From positions 1,240,001 through 1,304,000 of the forward strand of contig JAMSLZ010000009.1 in assembly GCA_026027325.1 (NCBI GenBank): a DNA stretch of 64,000 nt. Direction: 5' to 3'. Shown here in pieces: positions 1 to 12,858 of the stretch. Position numbers and translations under genes: made by a program. This stretch comes from Actinomucor elegans (lineage: Eukaryota; Mucoromycota; Mucoromycetes; Mucorales; Mucoraceae). Positions within the stretch are counted from its first letter, which is position 1, and each line of letters starts with the position of its first letter. The notes under the pieces are model-generated. The model saw only the letters and a program-made list of their open reading frames with translations, was not told the DNA's origin and ran no database searches.

Positions 1-1257
1 AGCCTGATGTTCATTAAAGAGCATATGCCTTGCGTCTTGTTCTTTTGATTCTAAATTATTTTCCAATAAAAATACCCCTACAATGTGCGTAACAGCGATA
101 ACGCAAATATAAATGAGCGCCATGTTTGATATTGGAAGCGACCCTTAACAACAAAACATTAAATTTGATAATAAAAAGGTCAATGATGTACGTTTTGCGA
201 TTTATTGTCCAGGGATCAATGTTAAATATTATTTGAACAATCATGTGGACAATGTAATGTATCAAAATACATTAAGGAAATAAAGATCAAATTTTATTCG
301 AATATATACAAGTTAATTTATACTAATCGATAGATGATTCAATTGTAACAGTGAAAAATCAAGCGAGATAATAACACTATATCAAAAAAAAAAAATTGGA
401 AATACAAAGGTCAAGAATTACCCCAGTTCTTCATCAGTAAATCGACAATATTCTCACATCATTCAATACGTATTTGAGATTCACATCAATGACATTAATT
501 GGGTATTTTAACAGTCAGTACGCTTTTCCTAGTTGAAAATTGTGTTAAACAAGAAACATTTTGAGCTTTCAAATTTTGACCGGTTTACTGTTTCACGTAT
601 GTATACTTTTTTTTTTTTTTTTTTGTAGAAAGCAGAATCCGAAGGCGAAATTCCTCTGTTTTTATTTATACACCCTCAAGCTGTCACGCTGAGGGAACAA
701 GAAGACGGGCTTTTAAATTATCAAATATATAAACTAACAGATATATCTAAATAATGGTGTTATTCTACCACAGAGAACCTCAGGCGCTTGATCGGCGGGA
801 CATGCTTGTACGTATATATACTACTATACTACTACTACAATTAGTACTCTATCATCGTTAGCTAATTAACGGCGCTCATAACATAGTTCTTTTTATACAC
901 GAAAGGTACTCAACAAAGGGTGAGTGTGGGATTGAACAGTGTACTTAAAAATGGAAAGATGATTTGATATTTCGCTCAATTCAGTGAGTGATCGTTGATA
1001 AAAGACAGTTTTCTTAGTCTTTTTATAATCGTAATCACAATTTGAGTGTTTCATATACAATAAGCCATTAAAAAATGCGTTTGCGGATTCGCAAAAAACT
1101 AAAACTAAACCTATGTTATTAACAAACTATGCATTGTAGATGCCACTGTCACATACCATTAAAATGAAAGAGATTGTTTGAAAAACTTGGCCAAAAAACC
1201 TACCTTTGGGGATTTTTCTGAAATCGGCCATTTTTAGCATTTACGCATTCTTCTAAA

Positions 1258-1320
1258 GATGTCAGTTTAATGTCACCTCTAATGACTAGTACATGTTAAG
1301 AACGAAAAACTGCATCCACT
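1258..1320. repeat. Dispersed ~75-nt repeat, copy near 1.3 kb
   Basis: Contains TTTAATGTCACCTCTAATGA then AGTACATGTT then CTGCATCC, matching the family core (AATGTCGCATCTGAT, CATGTTCAGAATGA, CTGCATC) at most positions. Confidence 0.6.
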
Positions 1321-4300
1321 AAATCTATTATTTAACTAAAGTATAATTCATATATTATATTTTTGAGGTTCATGTGATCGTATACATTTTGTTTTATCTT
1401 GTTATAATGATGTATAGATGAGTGTGTCGACGAGTACATGTTCAGAATGAACTTTAGCATTTATCGTATTTGCTTTTTAATAAAAATACAATGATTATAC
1501 GATACTACAACTATGTTTAGTAGATTATTCTTATTTTCATGTAAACCAGTCTAATGATCAATGGGTCTCTACAGATTCCAATAAACTTATTATTGAACAA
1601 GAATATAGTGACTGATATACATATGTATTCAAAATGTCCAAAATCCGCAAATCATTCAAGAATAACATTTTACTTTTAAAGAATATACTGCGCGATCTTT
1701 TGATCATTCAATGCGAAATTAAGATTGTACAAACTTTATTAATGTACCTTGCGTCTGTATACACTTTTGTACTATGTGCAGACTGCATTGAAGAGAATGA
1801 TCGGTCTATGACGTGCCACCAAATTCTTGATTTGTGGTAGTAATCTCCGCCTGAGGCAAAAATAAAGCATTGAAGTGTTCTTACAAGTGAAACGAGACCC
1901 AATAAAAAAGCATAGTAAAGAAGCCGCAGCAGTAAACATTAAAATGTTGGGCCCTGGTTGCACCATATTATGAGCGATTTTGAGCGATACCTTGTTTAGA
2001 ATCAAGTAATGGCGCGCGCGCATCACCGGGGGCCGGATTATTAATTCTAACGCATTGATAATACGAAAAGGCAATACGTACCGAGTTTTGCTGTATTTAA
2101 ATCCTGGGTTTTTGATTTCCCTGTCAGTTTCGTAATTTCTCCTTTGCGATTGATTGGCGAAAGTCAAGGATCAAAATATTTGACAAAAAGATCAAGCACG
2201 GGTAAAGTATGTAGTTGTGATCCAATTGTTTAACCCTGAATCGATAAATTACATCACGATATGTACTCAAAAGCTGAAACAAGGGAAAAAACGATCCATT
2301 AATTAAATTATTTGGATAGCGTAAATCTATTTAGCCTGGCTGGATAAGTCGGAAAAACGAATAGTATGGAGTTGCAATTGACTTGTATCAGCGCATTTAC
2401 AATAGGATGGTTTTGACTACTTGCTTTAGTTAAAGGTAGTTAATTCAAGTGACGGATTTCACTAATGCCATGCAAATAGATTTGCTTGATCTCCCCAGGA
2501 CTAAGGGCCTGGTCGAAGTTTAGCTTGGTGCAGATTGGTACTACGCTTGTTTGTCATCTAATTTCACCCAATCAGACCTTTCAACGATTTGAATAGAACA
2601 TGGTTACTTTCTTTTCTGCACTTGACGGGTTTCACTAATGCTATCACGTTTGTTGGGCAAGTCCAGCTCATCCCATCGAACTGGGCTCAGCGTCTCTATT
2701 TGGCGACTGGAAATGAAACACATCTTGATTTTCCAAAGCCTCTTAGCTATTCAAACTGATGTGCTCCATGTCGCCGCGGATCATCGATTGCTGATTACTA
2801 TCAAGTTGTATATCATCAAAGTTAAATGTTCATCAGTAGAGTGAAGGTTCATATTATGTTTTAGTAGTGCTTGCCAAGATCGAATTTGTATTTCTTTCTA
2901 GCACGATCCACTGCTGTTTAGTAATACGATAAGCTAATAATAGTGCTTCTTATAAATCGCTTACAATTGTCGAATAGACAGAATGAAACGCAACTTTTTA
3001 AGTTCGCCATGCACTGACTAATGTGTTACCAAGTTGGTGTATACAGTGCTGATTCTTTCTTTGCCTCTTCTATTGTTTTCTGAAGGATCTTATTATCGGC
3101 TTTTATTGAGTCGTTTTACTGGAAAAAAAAAGGCATCATGTCATTAGTAGATCAAGATTATAAATCCCAAATGAACTGACGAATCGGCTCCTGTTATCCA
3201 GAAAGCTATATTGTTTAAATAACATCACTTGACATTGAGAAAAAGAGCAATCGTTTGAGTCATCTCTTCGTAAACTCTTTGAGATATTGAGCCTCGGTTA
3301 AACAAGATCATTTGATTTTTTAATCTTCAGTTACAGATGCCGTAAAGAAAGACGAGAATGTCTTGCTCGCGCAATTACTATACTTTTTGATCTACTATAG
3401 AAGCTATTGCGTGATACAGATTATGATGATCATGGCATTGGTTTGATGGATCACACGTTTTATCGAATACAAAGAATCGGCGTATAAGCCCGGCTGAAAG
3501 AGCCAAGAGCAGATCAAGAAAGCCTTATCTTTCTCTGATCTTGATCTACTAAGTAAGAAATGCCACGTAATCATACTGTACGCCAAATGCACATATAGAA
3601 ACAAACAAATTCAAGTGGCTAAGCACAGCCTCCAGTAGTATATATAACAATAGCCAAGAACTTGAAGAAGGTACCCCAACTCGTGGTATTATAGAGTCCA
3701 CAATTAGCAGAATTGCGTGGCACACTGACTAAATATATACAATGCAAAACGTAATGGACTGTGGCTAAAATGATTCCGGTGTTATAATGTAATTGGGCTC
3801 GGAAAGTCGGGGTGGATATTAGCCTTGGCCAATAAATCAAAAGAAGCCCAGAGAACAAAACAAGCCAATAAAACCTTAGGTTAAGCTTAGAAGAGGCTCA
3901 TCAATTACAAATCGCACACTTGGGACTGTTTTTAGCAAATCAAGATATTAATTAATAATACCAAGACTACTATTACTAAGATTCGATCCATAGCGAGATG
4001 CTAGCTTGTAAAGCACTTTTTAAACTTACTGGCAATTTAATCGTTTCATAAGCTTTCGATTCACAAGCATCACAGTATAAATCGATCATGGGTACCGCTT
4101 GCATATCGTAGCTGAAATTTTGAGACAATCTAGGGTAAACTGCTTAAAGGATCAGCTTAGGAGATCAGAAACATACTACGGATGACACATTTTGAACCAA
4201 ATTAACCAGTACTCCGATAGCGAGGAAGATGTTTAGCCGTAATATCCTCTAGTCGGAGTCGGCTACTTCTCTCACCGGGCGCCTACTTTCCGGAAACTCA

Positions 4301-4338
4301 AGATATTCACCCGAGTATTTTAATCTTTTGATCTTGGC

Positions 4339-4346
4339 TATATAAA
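4339..4346 (+). promoter_or_regulatory. TATA box of the GATA-like gene
   Basis: TATATAAA lies about 135 bases upstream of the ATG at 4481. It is followed by a CT-repeat (about 4367-4388) and a T-rich tract, as in many fungal promoters and 5' leaders. The assignment rests on position and sequence only. Confidence 0.5.
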
Positions 4347-4480
4347 TCCAATCTATTTCTCAAAACCTCTCTCTCTCTCTCTCTCTCTTTTGTTTTTGTG
4401 TACATCTTTTTTTTTTTCACTTGTTTGTAAGTGCTATTTACTACTGTATCAAACATACTTATTAATAATAAAAACAGAAA

Positions 4481-5664
4481 ATGAACATCTCTGCTTTAAA
4501 TGCACCTGCAACTCCACCATACGACTATCAGAACCATACAAATGATAATTCTAAGCATTTCTATTACCAACAAGATCAAATCGAATCAAGTAGTGACAAT
4601 GAAACAGTAACAAGTAGTGCATTCCGTCGCGTTTCACCTGTTTCAATGCCTTCACCGCCTGAGCTCTTAATTGATTCATCAGAAGACGAGGAAGAATATA
4701 CATCATCTACATATATCACATCACATTTATCATATAATATGCATCAAAAGAGAAAATCGGTACCTCATCGATCACCATCGAGCATTGCGGATCGTAAAAG
4801 CGTTGTATTCCAGATCAACACCGATAACCAGCCCAAAGTGCTTGGCGGCGGCGGTGTACTTTGGTCTCTTCGACAGCGTGTTTCCATGGCAAGACATCAG
4901 AAGCATAACAAAAATAGACTTTCGGCGCCTCGTCCAGAAAGACGCGTGAGAGCTATGCGCATTCAGATACCCCGACCTCAGTGGTCTAGAGATAATACCT
5001 TGTACGATGATCCTGTCTCACCTGTAAATAACGATTGGAAGAAACCTATTGTTGTAGTTTCTGAGCAGACTTGGCAAAAGCCTTTGATAGTAAAACCTCC
5101 CATTATGCCTTCAGAACAATCTCGCAAAGCCGCAGTGCCCCGTCGTAAAAATTCATCACATCATGCTTCTTCTGGTCGTCCTTCTCGTGTTAAAGGTCCT
5201 TGCCAAGCCTGCCATGAGACTTCAGATGGATGTATGCGTAAAGCATTCAATTGGCCTTTCCCTACTAGTACCATTTTCAATGACAAGGGTAAGCCCTTTG
5301 TCTATCTTTGTAACAAATGCGGTCTTAGGTATGTATTTTTATTTTTATTTTTATTAGATGAACTTTTTTACTGATTTGTTTCTTTAGATATAATAAGAGT
5401 GGTGGTTGTGTCTGTCGCCATTGTCGTTGGGTCCTTTGTAAGGAAGAAAAACGTAAAGCTATGCAATTAATTGACGAAATGCGTCGTTCTCGCCCTGATG
5501 GTCGTGTTGATCCTGATGAAGATATTGAAAACTTTTCCTGTTCTCCCAAGTACTGGAACTGCGGTCGTCCTTGGAAAGTTGGATGGGTTTTACACAGCCA
5601 ACATGAAGATGATGATGAAGATACTACAGCCGTATCTCCTTCTTTAAGTGAAGCTACTCTCTAA
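4481..5664 (+). CDS. GATA-like zinc-finger transcription regulator
   Basis: Two exons, 4481-5328 and 5388-5664, with a 59-nt intron (GTATGT...TTTAG, phase 2) give a 374-residue protein. The N-terminal ~235 residues are Ser/Pro-rich and basic with no recognised domain. The finger has Cys241-x2-Cys244, then a 32-residue loop, then Cys277-x2-Cys280 followed by GLRYNK, which resembles the CNxCGLxY end of GATA fingers. Canonical GATA loops are 17-20 residues, so this is a divergent member. A second cluster (Cys291, Cys293, His295, Cys296, Cys301) follows at once and may form another metal site. The inferred role is nuclear DNA binding; no target can be named. The splice is well supported because it restores the frame exactly at the conserved CGLRY segment. 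Confidence 0.85.
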
Positions 5665-8600
5665 GAATACATTCCCTCTTTCTATATGCCCCTATCTGTT
5701 TATATATATATATATGAAATCTTTTCTTTCCCCCCCTATGTAGAATCCACTTCTTTTTTTTGATATTATCTTCTATAGCTTGTACATAATGATATAGCGC
5801 ACTCTTTCTAAAATAAAAATAAAAGTGTACATCCAAACAAAATAGGCGGATCAATTATTTTTAAATTTAACCGAAAAATGGAAAAACCAAAGATGCGTTC
5901 AACAGGGAGTTATTTGGTACACATTTCGTTGTAGAATTCCATGTCTCATTCTTTTTCAGGGTAAACCACCATGGTATATGCACTTTCAAAGGGTATTTTA
6001 TAATATAGCATCACAGAAACACTTGGCATTTTCTCAAGCATAAGGTTAAATAAAGAGGTAAAATATTCTAATTCATGTAGCACAGAATCATTATAATGAG
6101 CTGAGATCAAGAATACCTTGGTTGGCTAAAGACTCATTTAGTAACTTCCGCAATACTTACGTATGAAGAATTCAAAGAACAAGTTGCTAATAATAATAAT
6201 AATAATAATAATAGCAGGGCCTTATACACTCAAGAACAGGATCAGAAAGAAACGCCTTGTCATACATCTAAATCAAATAATGAGATCATGATGCGCCAGT
6301 CTAAAATTCCTAGTGCCTTGTTACAACCCAGATCGAAATAGCGGGCATCTATTTCTCAGGGTTTGTACTCTCGATCTACTATACTATCGCGCAAAGTGCG
6401 CGATGATTGCTGATAAGATTAGCGCGGTTCAATCCCCGAGCGCTCTTCAGAAATGATCTCATTTCCTTCTTCTTGTTCTTCTCTTTTACTTGTTTCAGTT
6501 GATGGATCTAAAAAGCTAGCAGAGCCCAAACAAAGTAAAATGCTCGTGCACTCTCACACTTTATTGTTCGCATTATGATAGTCTCAGATTATACATTCGG
6601 CCCTGTCCGTGTTAAAATCTATTCATCTATCTAATACTGCTCGATTTAGTGTTGCAGATAAGGCATCACTAAATTCAGACAAACTTTATCGTCTTTTTTT
6701 TTTTTTTCCATTTGGCTAATCAAGGTTGTAAATGAACAAATGTGCATACTCTATTGTTGAGATTAGAGTAGATCTATGGTTGCACTAGATGCAATAACTC
6801 ATTCTGAACAAAGGCTATTATTCAGATGCGACATCAAACCGAGATCTACAGAAATCGCTAAATTTTATTAGTGCACCATACTAATTTTCTGAGCTTAGAT
6901 TTATTGGTGCCCAGGGCAATGGAAAATTAATACCTAATAACTGAGAACCATACTGCACTAAGATTCTAGCAATTTGTGACATTAATAAATTCCATATATT
7001 ACTTAACTGCTACTCTTTTGAGGGCACAGGTTTCATAACGGAATTATTATAGGGAAAAATATATGTCAGAGTAAAAAAAAAAAAAAGACCCATGATTGGA
7101 ACAGTCTAGCAGCTGCCTATATTACATGTGCAATTACGACAAAAAAAAATAACTAGTTGGAAACTGTGCATTGTTTTCTATATATACTTCCCAAAAAAAA
7201 CAAGACTATATTCTGTCAGCTGTTCATCGAAACATGGTGTTATGAGCATTAAAGAGTAGCATGACCAGAGCTTGTTCAATATCCGCTATCTAGTAAAACC
7301 AGTGTATCAGTACACCTTCCAAATTTGCTCAGTTGAATCAATGTAAAAATATCGAGATCAATCTGGACTAATATAAACAAGCCAAAGACAACTTGATACA
7401 ATATAAAACTAACATATTAATAGGACTGGCGTTTTATATATACGATCATGCGTAGAATAATGAAGCATAATGAACTAGCAAATGATTTTTTTGTTGCTTG
7501 AACCCATTTGAGCAATTCATCTTTCTTGCTTTTGCTCTTCTCACTACACTCTAACGCTTATCATTAGGAATAGGACAATTGATTTGCTTTGTTGAACCAA
7601 GAAAGCGAATTTTCCAGTTAGATCATCACAGTTAAATACGACATTCGATCAAGGTTTTGTAATAGCCTGAATTTGAAAATCTATGATTCTCTGTCGATTC
7701 TTTTCATCACAAACACAAGTCTCATATTTTCACTTACATACATATTTTTATTGCCATTTCATGCAGAATATTTGATCTCGTAGAAAAACAGTATATATAT
7801 AGTGTTGTTGAATTGTAATAATATCGTACTTTTTCCTTCGAAAGGATATTATATTTGATAATACTATTGTGGTATACTAGGGAAATACAACAGTTCTCTT
7901 CATTAAACTAAAGCTTCAATAATATATTTTTCATATATGTAACTATTACAACTAATTGTGTTGAAACTAAAAAAAAAAAAGTCTGGACAGACATAGTATT
8001 TCATCTGAACGTAGACCACTCATTGGATGCGACATTTCACTGAGATCTGATGAAAAATTTAGACTACCAGCCCTATTAGTATAATGAGATATATGGAATT
8101 TAACGCTAAGATTGTTTCTACTTTAGCTAACTAGCAAATGTTTCATTAGATGCAGCAGTTTAACTTGAGCATAAACTACTAATCAGAGGGGACATTAGAT
8201 CATCATCCATCTGCAGGTGTCTGAAATATGCTCCCTCCTTCTCTGGAATATTTTCCATTTTCAATACTTACAGATATCTAATGATTCCGATTTAAGATTT
8301 CTCTGGTTATATAGTAGCTTACACTCAGAATAAGACACTGCATTTACTCGAGCCATTATTCCACTGCAATATAATGAAAAATATACTTAGAGATGTGCTG
8401 CATTATACACGAATTTCAATGAAGCCAAGATCTAACGTTATGGTTTATTGATCTTTCAGCTGATTCTGGGTTTAATTTCACATCTGATGAGCATAATTCA
8501 TACAATTTTAATTTGAGCTCAATGCAAAGATGGTCTTTGTCCAAATCTTTTGAATTTGTAATGTTAGATACAAAGTCTCTACGGATCCCTCGACTGATTT

Positions 8601-8918
8601 CTGTCAAATGGTGCACGATTGAATTATAAATGTGGTAGAGATGGTTTGTTTAGAAGATTTCAAGTATATATTAGACATTATAACTTGGCTCAGCAATCTT
8701 TGAGGGTACACAACCATCCAACAGGTATGCTCGTGCCACGTGCCTTAATTAAATGAACACGTGGATGTACTTGTTTAATGCTTGTGGCGAAGACACATCT
8801 TGTTCTATTACATTTATATTAAACACCTTCCCGCTGAAAAGAGATTGTAAAGAAATGTTTTTATTATACAAGTATAAAAAAAAAGTATTTTTTTTTTTTT
8901 TTTTTTTTTTACAAAGAT
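5665..8918. other. Gene-free spacer with dispersed repeats
   Basis: No coding region is supported over 3.2 kb. It contains a (TAA)n microsatellite, a CG-rich perfect palindrome at 6386-6404, several A-runs, and three copies of the dispersed repeat (about 6786-6850, 8000-8050 and 8147-8200). A T-run around 8889-8910 abuts the 3' end of the START gene. Confidence 0.6.
6188..6213. repeat. (TAA)n microsatellite
   Basis: About nine uninterrupted TAA units lie in an intergenic region. Confidence 0.95.
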
Positions 8919-9847
8919 CTAAGCCTTGGAGATCTTAACAGTAGTAGGGCCATTGATGTCCTTGACAACGGCAATACGATTACCATCGTCTTCAATGATT
9001 TCTACGGTACCATTACCAGCAACGTGTACCTTGACGCCACCAGGGTACATCTTTTTGGAAATCAACCACTTGCATTCACCCTCACCCTCTAAGTTGCATG
9101 AGTATTCTTTCTTGGCATGATCAAAGCTCTCTGCCTTGAATTCGGCGGTACAGTCAGTATCAGTAGGAGCATAGCCATGATCCTTGATATATTTGACGAC
9201 CAAACCAGCGCAAAGAGGAACTTGCTGTTGAACACTCTTCAAGAAGGCGGTAGGGATGGAGCCAGCCAAATCTACCTGGGTGATATAAGTGATGGCAACA
9301 CCAGCATCGGTCTTGATAATCTTCCAACCAGAGATGATCAAGTTGGCACGGACGCAACCAGAGACAGCAGGAATCTTGTCATCTACAACTGAAGTCATGA
9401 CAATATAACATTCATCCTGAGAAATTTCACGAAGAATAGTAGCAGACATGTCACGAGGACTGATGGGCCAAGGTGTCTTGAGCTTGCACCAGAACAAGGA
9501 TTCGTGCCTGTTGAACATTTGCTTGACGTCAGAAGTATCAAACTTTTCATCCCCTACAGTTCTGTTAAAATCAAAGCTCTTTTTTATTTCATATATATAT
9601 ACTTACAAATCTTTCTACAACCGGGCAAAGTAGCAACAGAAGCAACTTGTTGAGAGGTATATTCATGACCAGCTAAAAGAGTCTCACCGCGGACGATAGC
9701 AACAGGACTAGAGTCGACGGTCTTATTGTAAAGTTTGACACCATCCTTTTCTTGGGTAAAGTTCCAACCATCCAAGTTACTAGCGAGATCCTTCAAGTAT
9801 GCCAAGGCCTTGCGTGTGGGTTCAGCGTGAGGGTTAGTAGCAGTCAT
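8919..9847 (-). CDS. START-domain lipid-binding protein
   Basis: Two exons on the minus strand, 9607-9847 and 8919-9553, flank a 53-nt intron (GTAAGT...TGTAG, phase 1) and encode 291 residues. The splice creates the junction CRKIWDEKFDTS, typical of the START fold (StAR-related lipid transfer). Family signatures include DGVKLYNKTVDSSPVAIVRG near the N-terminus, then FWCKLKTPWPISPRD and a C-terminal helix region with QQVPLCAGLVVKYI. There is no signal peptide or membrane segment, so a soluble cytosolic sterol/phospholipid carrier is inferred; the ligand cannot be read from sequence. A TATA-like element lies about 55 bases upstream. The last ~60 residues form an extra basic extension beyond the START core. 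Confidence 0.9.
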
Positions 9848-9900
9848 TTATAAAGAAAGAAGAAAAGGTGACTCATTTCCTCTATTTCTTTGCTACCCGT

Positions 9901-9911
9901 CTTTATATAAT
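9901..9911 (-). promoter_or_regulatory. TATA box of the START gene
   Basis: The minus-strand sequence TATTATATAAAG lies about 55 bases upstream of the ATG at 9847. Confidence 0.45.
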
Positions 9912-10218
9912 AAATGGGCCGTGTAACCCAAGATTAAGTGCGGGGTAATCTAATATATGTATATCAAGCTCATGTGAAAAGAGGCTTAAATATAAAAAGC
10001 AGTAGGATCTATTTAGCCAATCAATGTAGCTCATTTCAAATATCTCTATGTAATCAATGCTATCTCTATCTTTTGAATGTTGAGAGACTGGCTACTATCT
10101 CTGCAGAAATTCATCATGGTGATCAGGTTTCAGTTTTAGCGGATAAACTGGTCTGAACAACGTGCAATATCGCTAATTCATTTATACTACATACATCATC
10201 TTCATACGCTTGAGCGGA

Positions 10219-10240
10219 ATATATATATATATATATATAT
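10219..10240. repeat. (AT)n microsatellite
   Basis: Eleven AT units lie in an intergenic region. Confidence 0.95.
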
Positions 10241-11194
10241 GTAATACCCACGTAGAATGAAGATGGTACATTTTTTTTTGTCTAGCGTTTACGCTTTCAT
10301 TTAATATTACAAAGTGTGATGTTGTGTACTCAGGTATTTCACCCATGTTTTGTGATAGATACTAACCCCTTGTGTGTATACCTCTGATAGATCCAACGTA
10401 TAGCAAATGTTTTTTTAATACAAACTCATTGACACATGAAAGAAAGAGAATCCCTTCTTTCACATGAAAATGGAACTATCATTAGTCTTTCCATGTATGA
10501 CAGGCTTGTGTAAAGAGCATAATCCATCTGCTATATTTACAAGTAGACGCGTCAGTTTAAGTGAGTATCATGTTTAATGCCTAAAATTTATTTAGCAAGT
10601 ATTATCAGTGCTCAATTGGTTTTGGTCATTGTATGCAGGTACAAGTACATGAAATTACTCTTTCAAGAAATGCATAAATTCTCACAAAGCTTTTTGAATG
10701 CTTCTAAGAGAATTACATAGACCCGCTGGTCAACTTTGTGGTATCAAGAAACTTTTAAGGGTGGGCTAAAAAGTCACACGGTTTGGCCAGAGTAATACAA
10801 ACCAATAATTGGGTCAAAGCAGTGGTAAAAGGTTCCAATCATCTGTTGTTACGAGAACCCAAGTTGTGTAGGGCACTGCGTACTAGTTTATGAATTCCAT
10901 ATACAACAAAAGTCCCCCGTCCCCATGAGTAGAAAGTGGCTGTAGTATAGTCTCTGTATTGTAAATAAAACTTGTACAAGACAAAAGCTACTACTAGTCT
11001 GTAGTGCAATGCATGCTTTTGCTATTATCATGTTTGCTTCAAAAATGATGGTTATTAGTATTAAAATAAAAACAAATTGACGAATACCCCCCCCCCCCGC
11101 CGCAACCCGTTGGCAAATGAAGGTCATCGCTCAGCATATGCATATGCAAGTCTTAGGTAGCAAACGACATTAGTGTAGATCTGAAACTTTATTA

Positions 11195-11270
11195 AATACA
11201 GTAACTCATCTTGAGCATGCTGAATTACCTGTCAAATGCGACATTGGACCGAGCTTGACCGAGAGATCTT
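11195..11270. repeat. Dispersed ~75-nt repeat, copy near 11.2 kb (reverse orientation)
   Basis: Read on the minus strand it gives GATCTCTCGGTCAAGCTCGG then AATGTCGCATTTGA and a TCA...GAG tail. One of the clearest copies, including the GATCTCTCGGTC left part. Confidence 0.65.
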
Positions 11271-12858
11271 TGGATCTATAAATCTAATTTACATATCAAG
11301 TTATTATTACTGCACTGGTATGTACAAAGATTAATGATCGTTTTTTATCAACAATAACTCGATCACTTGAAAAAAAAAAAACCTGTACAATGTACACCAT
11401 TTGAAGTGCAATTATATCTGTACGAATCTTTATTTACTTGGTACATTTCTAAACATTTTATTATTCAGATTATGATTAAACTGAATCAATAAAAGTGATA
11501 ACAACTATTTAATTGTTGCCAGCCTTTTGGAATCATCTCAGTGTCAATCCAAGCTTTGGGTTAATATAATTAGGTCAGAGTCATAAAAAGCTCACACTAA
11601 TAAATTTTGCATAGAATTAAATTGTTCATTGAACAACAGATAAACCACATGGATGCATTCTTTAATGTATGATAAGCAATTTCATGAATATTTCAAAAAT
11701 ACGGCCATAACTCGAGGATTTTATATACAATAAAATCTAAAATAAATATAACTGCGTACTCGTGTATATGCCTAAACCATATTATTAATTGATTGGGTCA
11801 TCTTTGCACTTCAAACAAAAAAGATTAAAAGATTAAACCTAAGGGTAATACCTATTGCGCTTTTTTTTTTTTCATTTCTCAACCTATACAAGCGTAATGT
11901 TGTATCTGAACACTATTACATGTTTGGGATGAAATAATGCATTCATGGAAATTATTACTTGACTGAAGCAAAATAGGTTTATCGTATTTCAAAGATGTAC
12001 TTATTACATTCATTTCAAATCTATAGATTCTCTTTATAGTAATCCCAGTCCAATGTCACATCTGATAAGTAATCTATATTTAGACTGAGCTGCTACATCT
12101 GTTCAGGCTATTGTTTAACTACAATTCCGTGAATAGACGATATTTATCGGCCATGAGAAATACATCATATTGCGTTTCATAACCTAATGGAGCATCATCT
12201 CTTGATCTCGGTTAATCTCGGCCACATTTCACATTTGATGATATATAGAATAGGCTGTTGTATCCAAAGAGATTTTAATACAAAAAAACATCAAGTCTAT
12301 TACCCAAAATAATCGAACGACTATTAATATCTTTGTGGGTAATGGCAAGTAATAAAAGATTCAAGCTATGGCCTTCCCCCCCCCCCCCCTTACTTGAATA
12401 TCCCTTTGATGGGTTTTATAAGCATGCTATTGTGCATAATTTTGTATAATAAGCGCGTGATTCGAAAGCAAGATCAGGAAATAAACTCATTTACGATGCA
12501 CAATCTTGTAGGGCCAGCCGATCGTCGACTTCTAACCTCAGTAGTGTGTAATATGCAAAAAAAAACCAGAAAGTGCATATTTAGACTGCATTATGTAGGT
12601 TGATCATTCTTCAAAAAATAAAAAATAAAAAAAATAAAACGAGTGCATAATAATGAGGAAACCTCAATACACAAAAGAGAATGTGAACAAGTCAAAATTT
12701 TGGATATATGCGTAGCAATTTTTATTCTGTATAGTAAGTCGAAAAAAAAAGTGAGAGATATAAAGATAGAGTAAATCCTTTTTGTTCAGGCACAAAGGGA
12801 TGCAAGAAGGGATTTTCTTTTATAAATAACAAAAAAAAATAAGGGTATGATTGTATTA

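Larger units (their letters stand above)
1..4480. other. Gene-poor AT-rich spacer
   Basis: I see no supportable gene here. The stretch holds short chance reading frames, a T-run near 608-624, a GC-rich alternating tract near 2011-2020, and one good copy of the dispersed ~75-nt repeat at about 1258-1320 with a partial second copy near 1417-1460. A short direct repeat (GACGGATTTCACTAATGC / GACGGGTTTCACTAATGC) occurs near 2451 and 2624. The last 150 bases form the promoter region of the GATA-like gene. Confidence 0.6.
9848..12858. other. Gene-free spacer with dispersed repeats
   Basis: Apart from the START promoter, no gene is supported. The region contains an (AT)n tract at 10219-10240, C-runs near 11088 and 12377, and dispersed-repeat copies at about 11195-11270, 12041-12100 and 12201-12265. 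The end (12600-12850) is the A-rich 3' flank of the TBC gene. Confidence 0.6.

Noticed and set aside
1772..2167. 131-codon minus-strand frame
   Set aside because: It overlaps a GC-rich alternating tract and has no recognised domain or splice support; it may be a repeat relic.
6415..6445. tRNA-like GGTTCAATCC T-loop
   Set aside because: The sequence around it does not form a five-base T-stem and no acceptor or anticodon stem can be drawn upstream.
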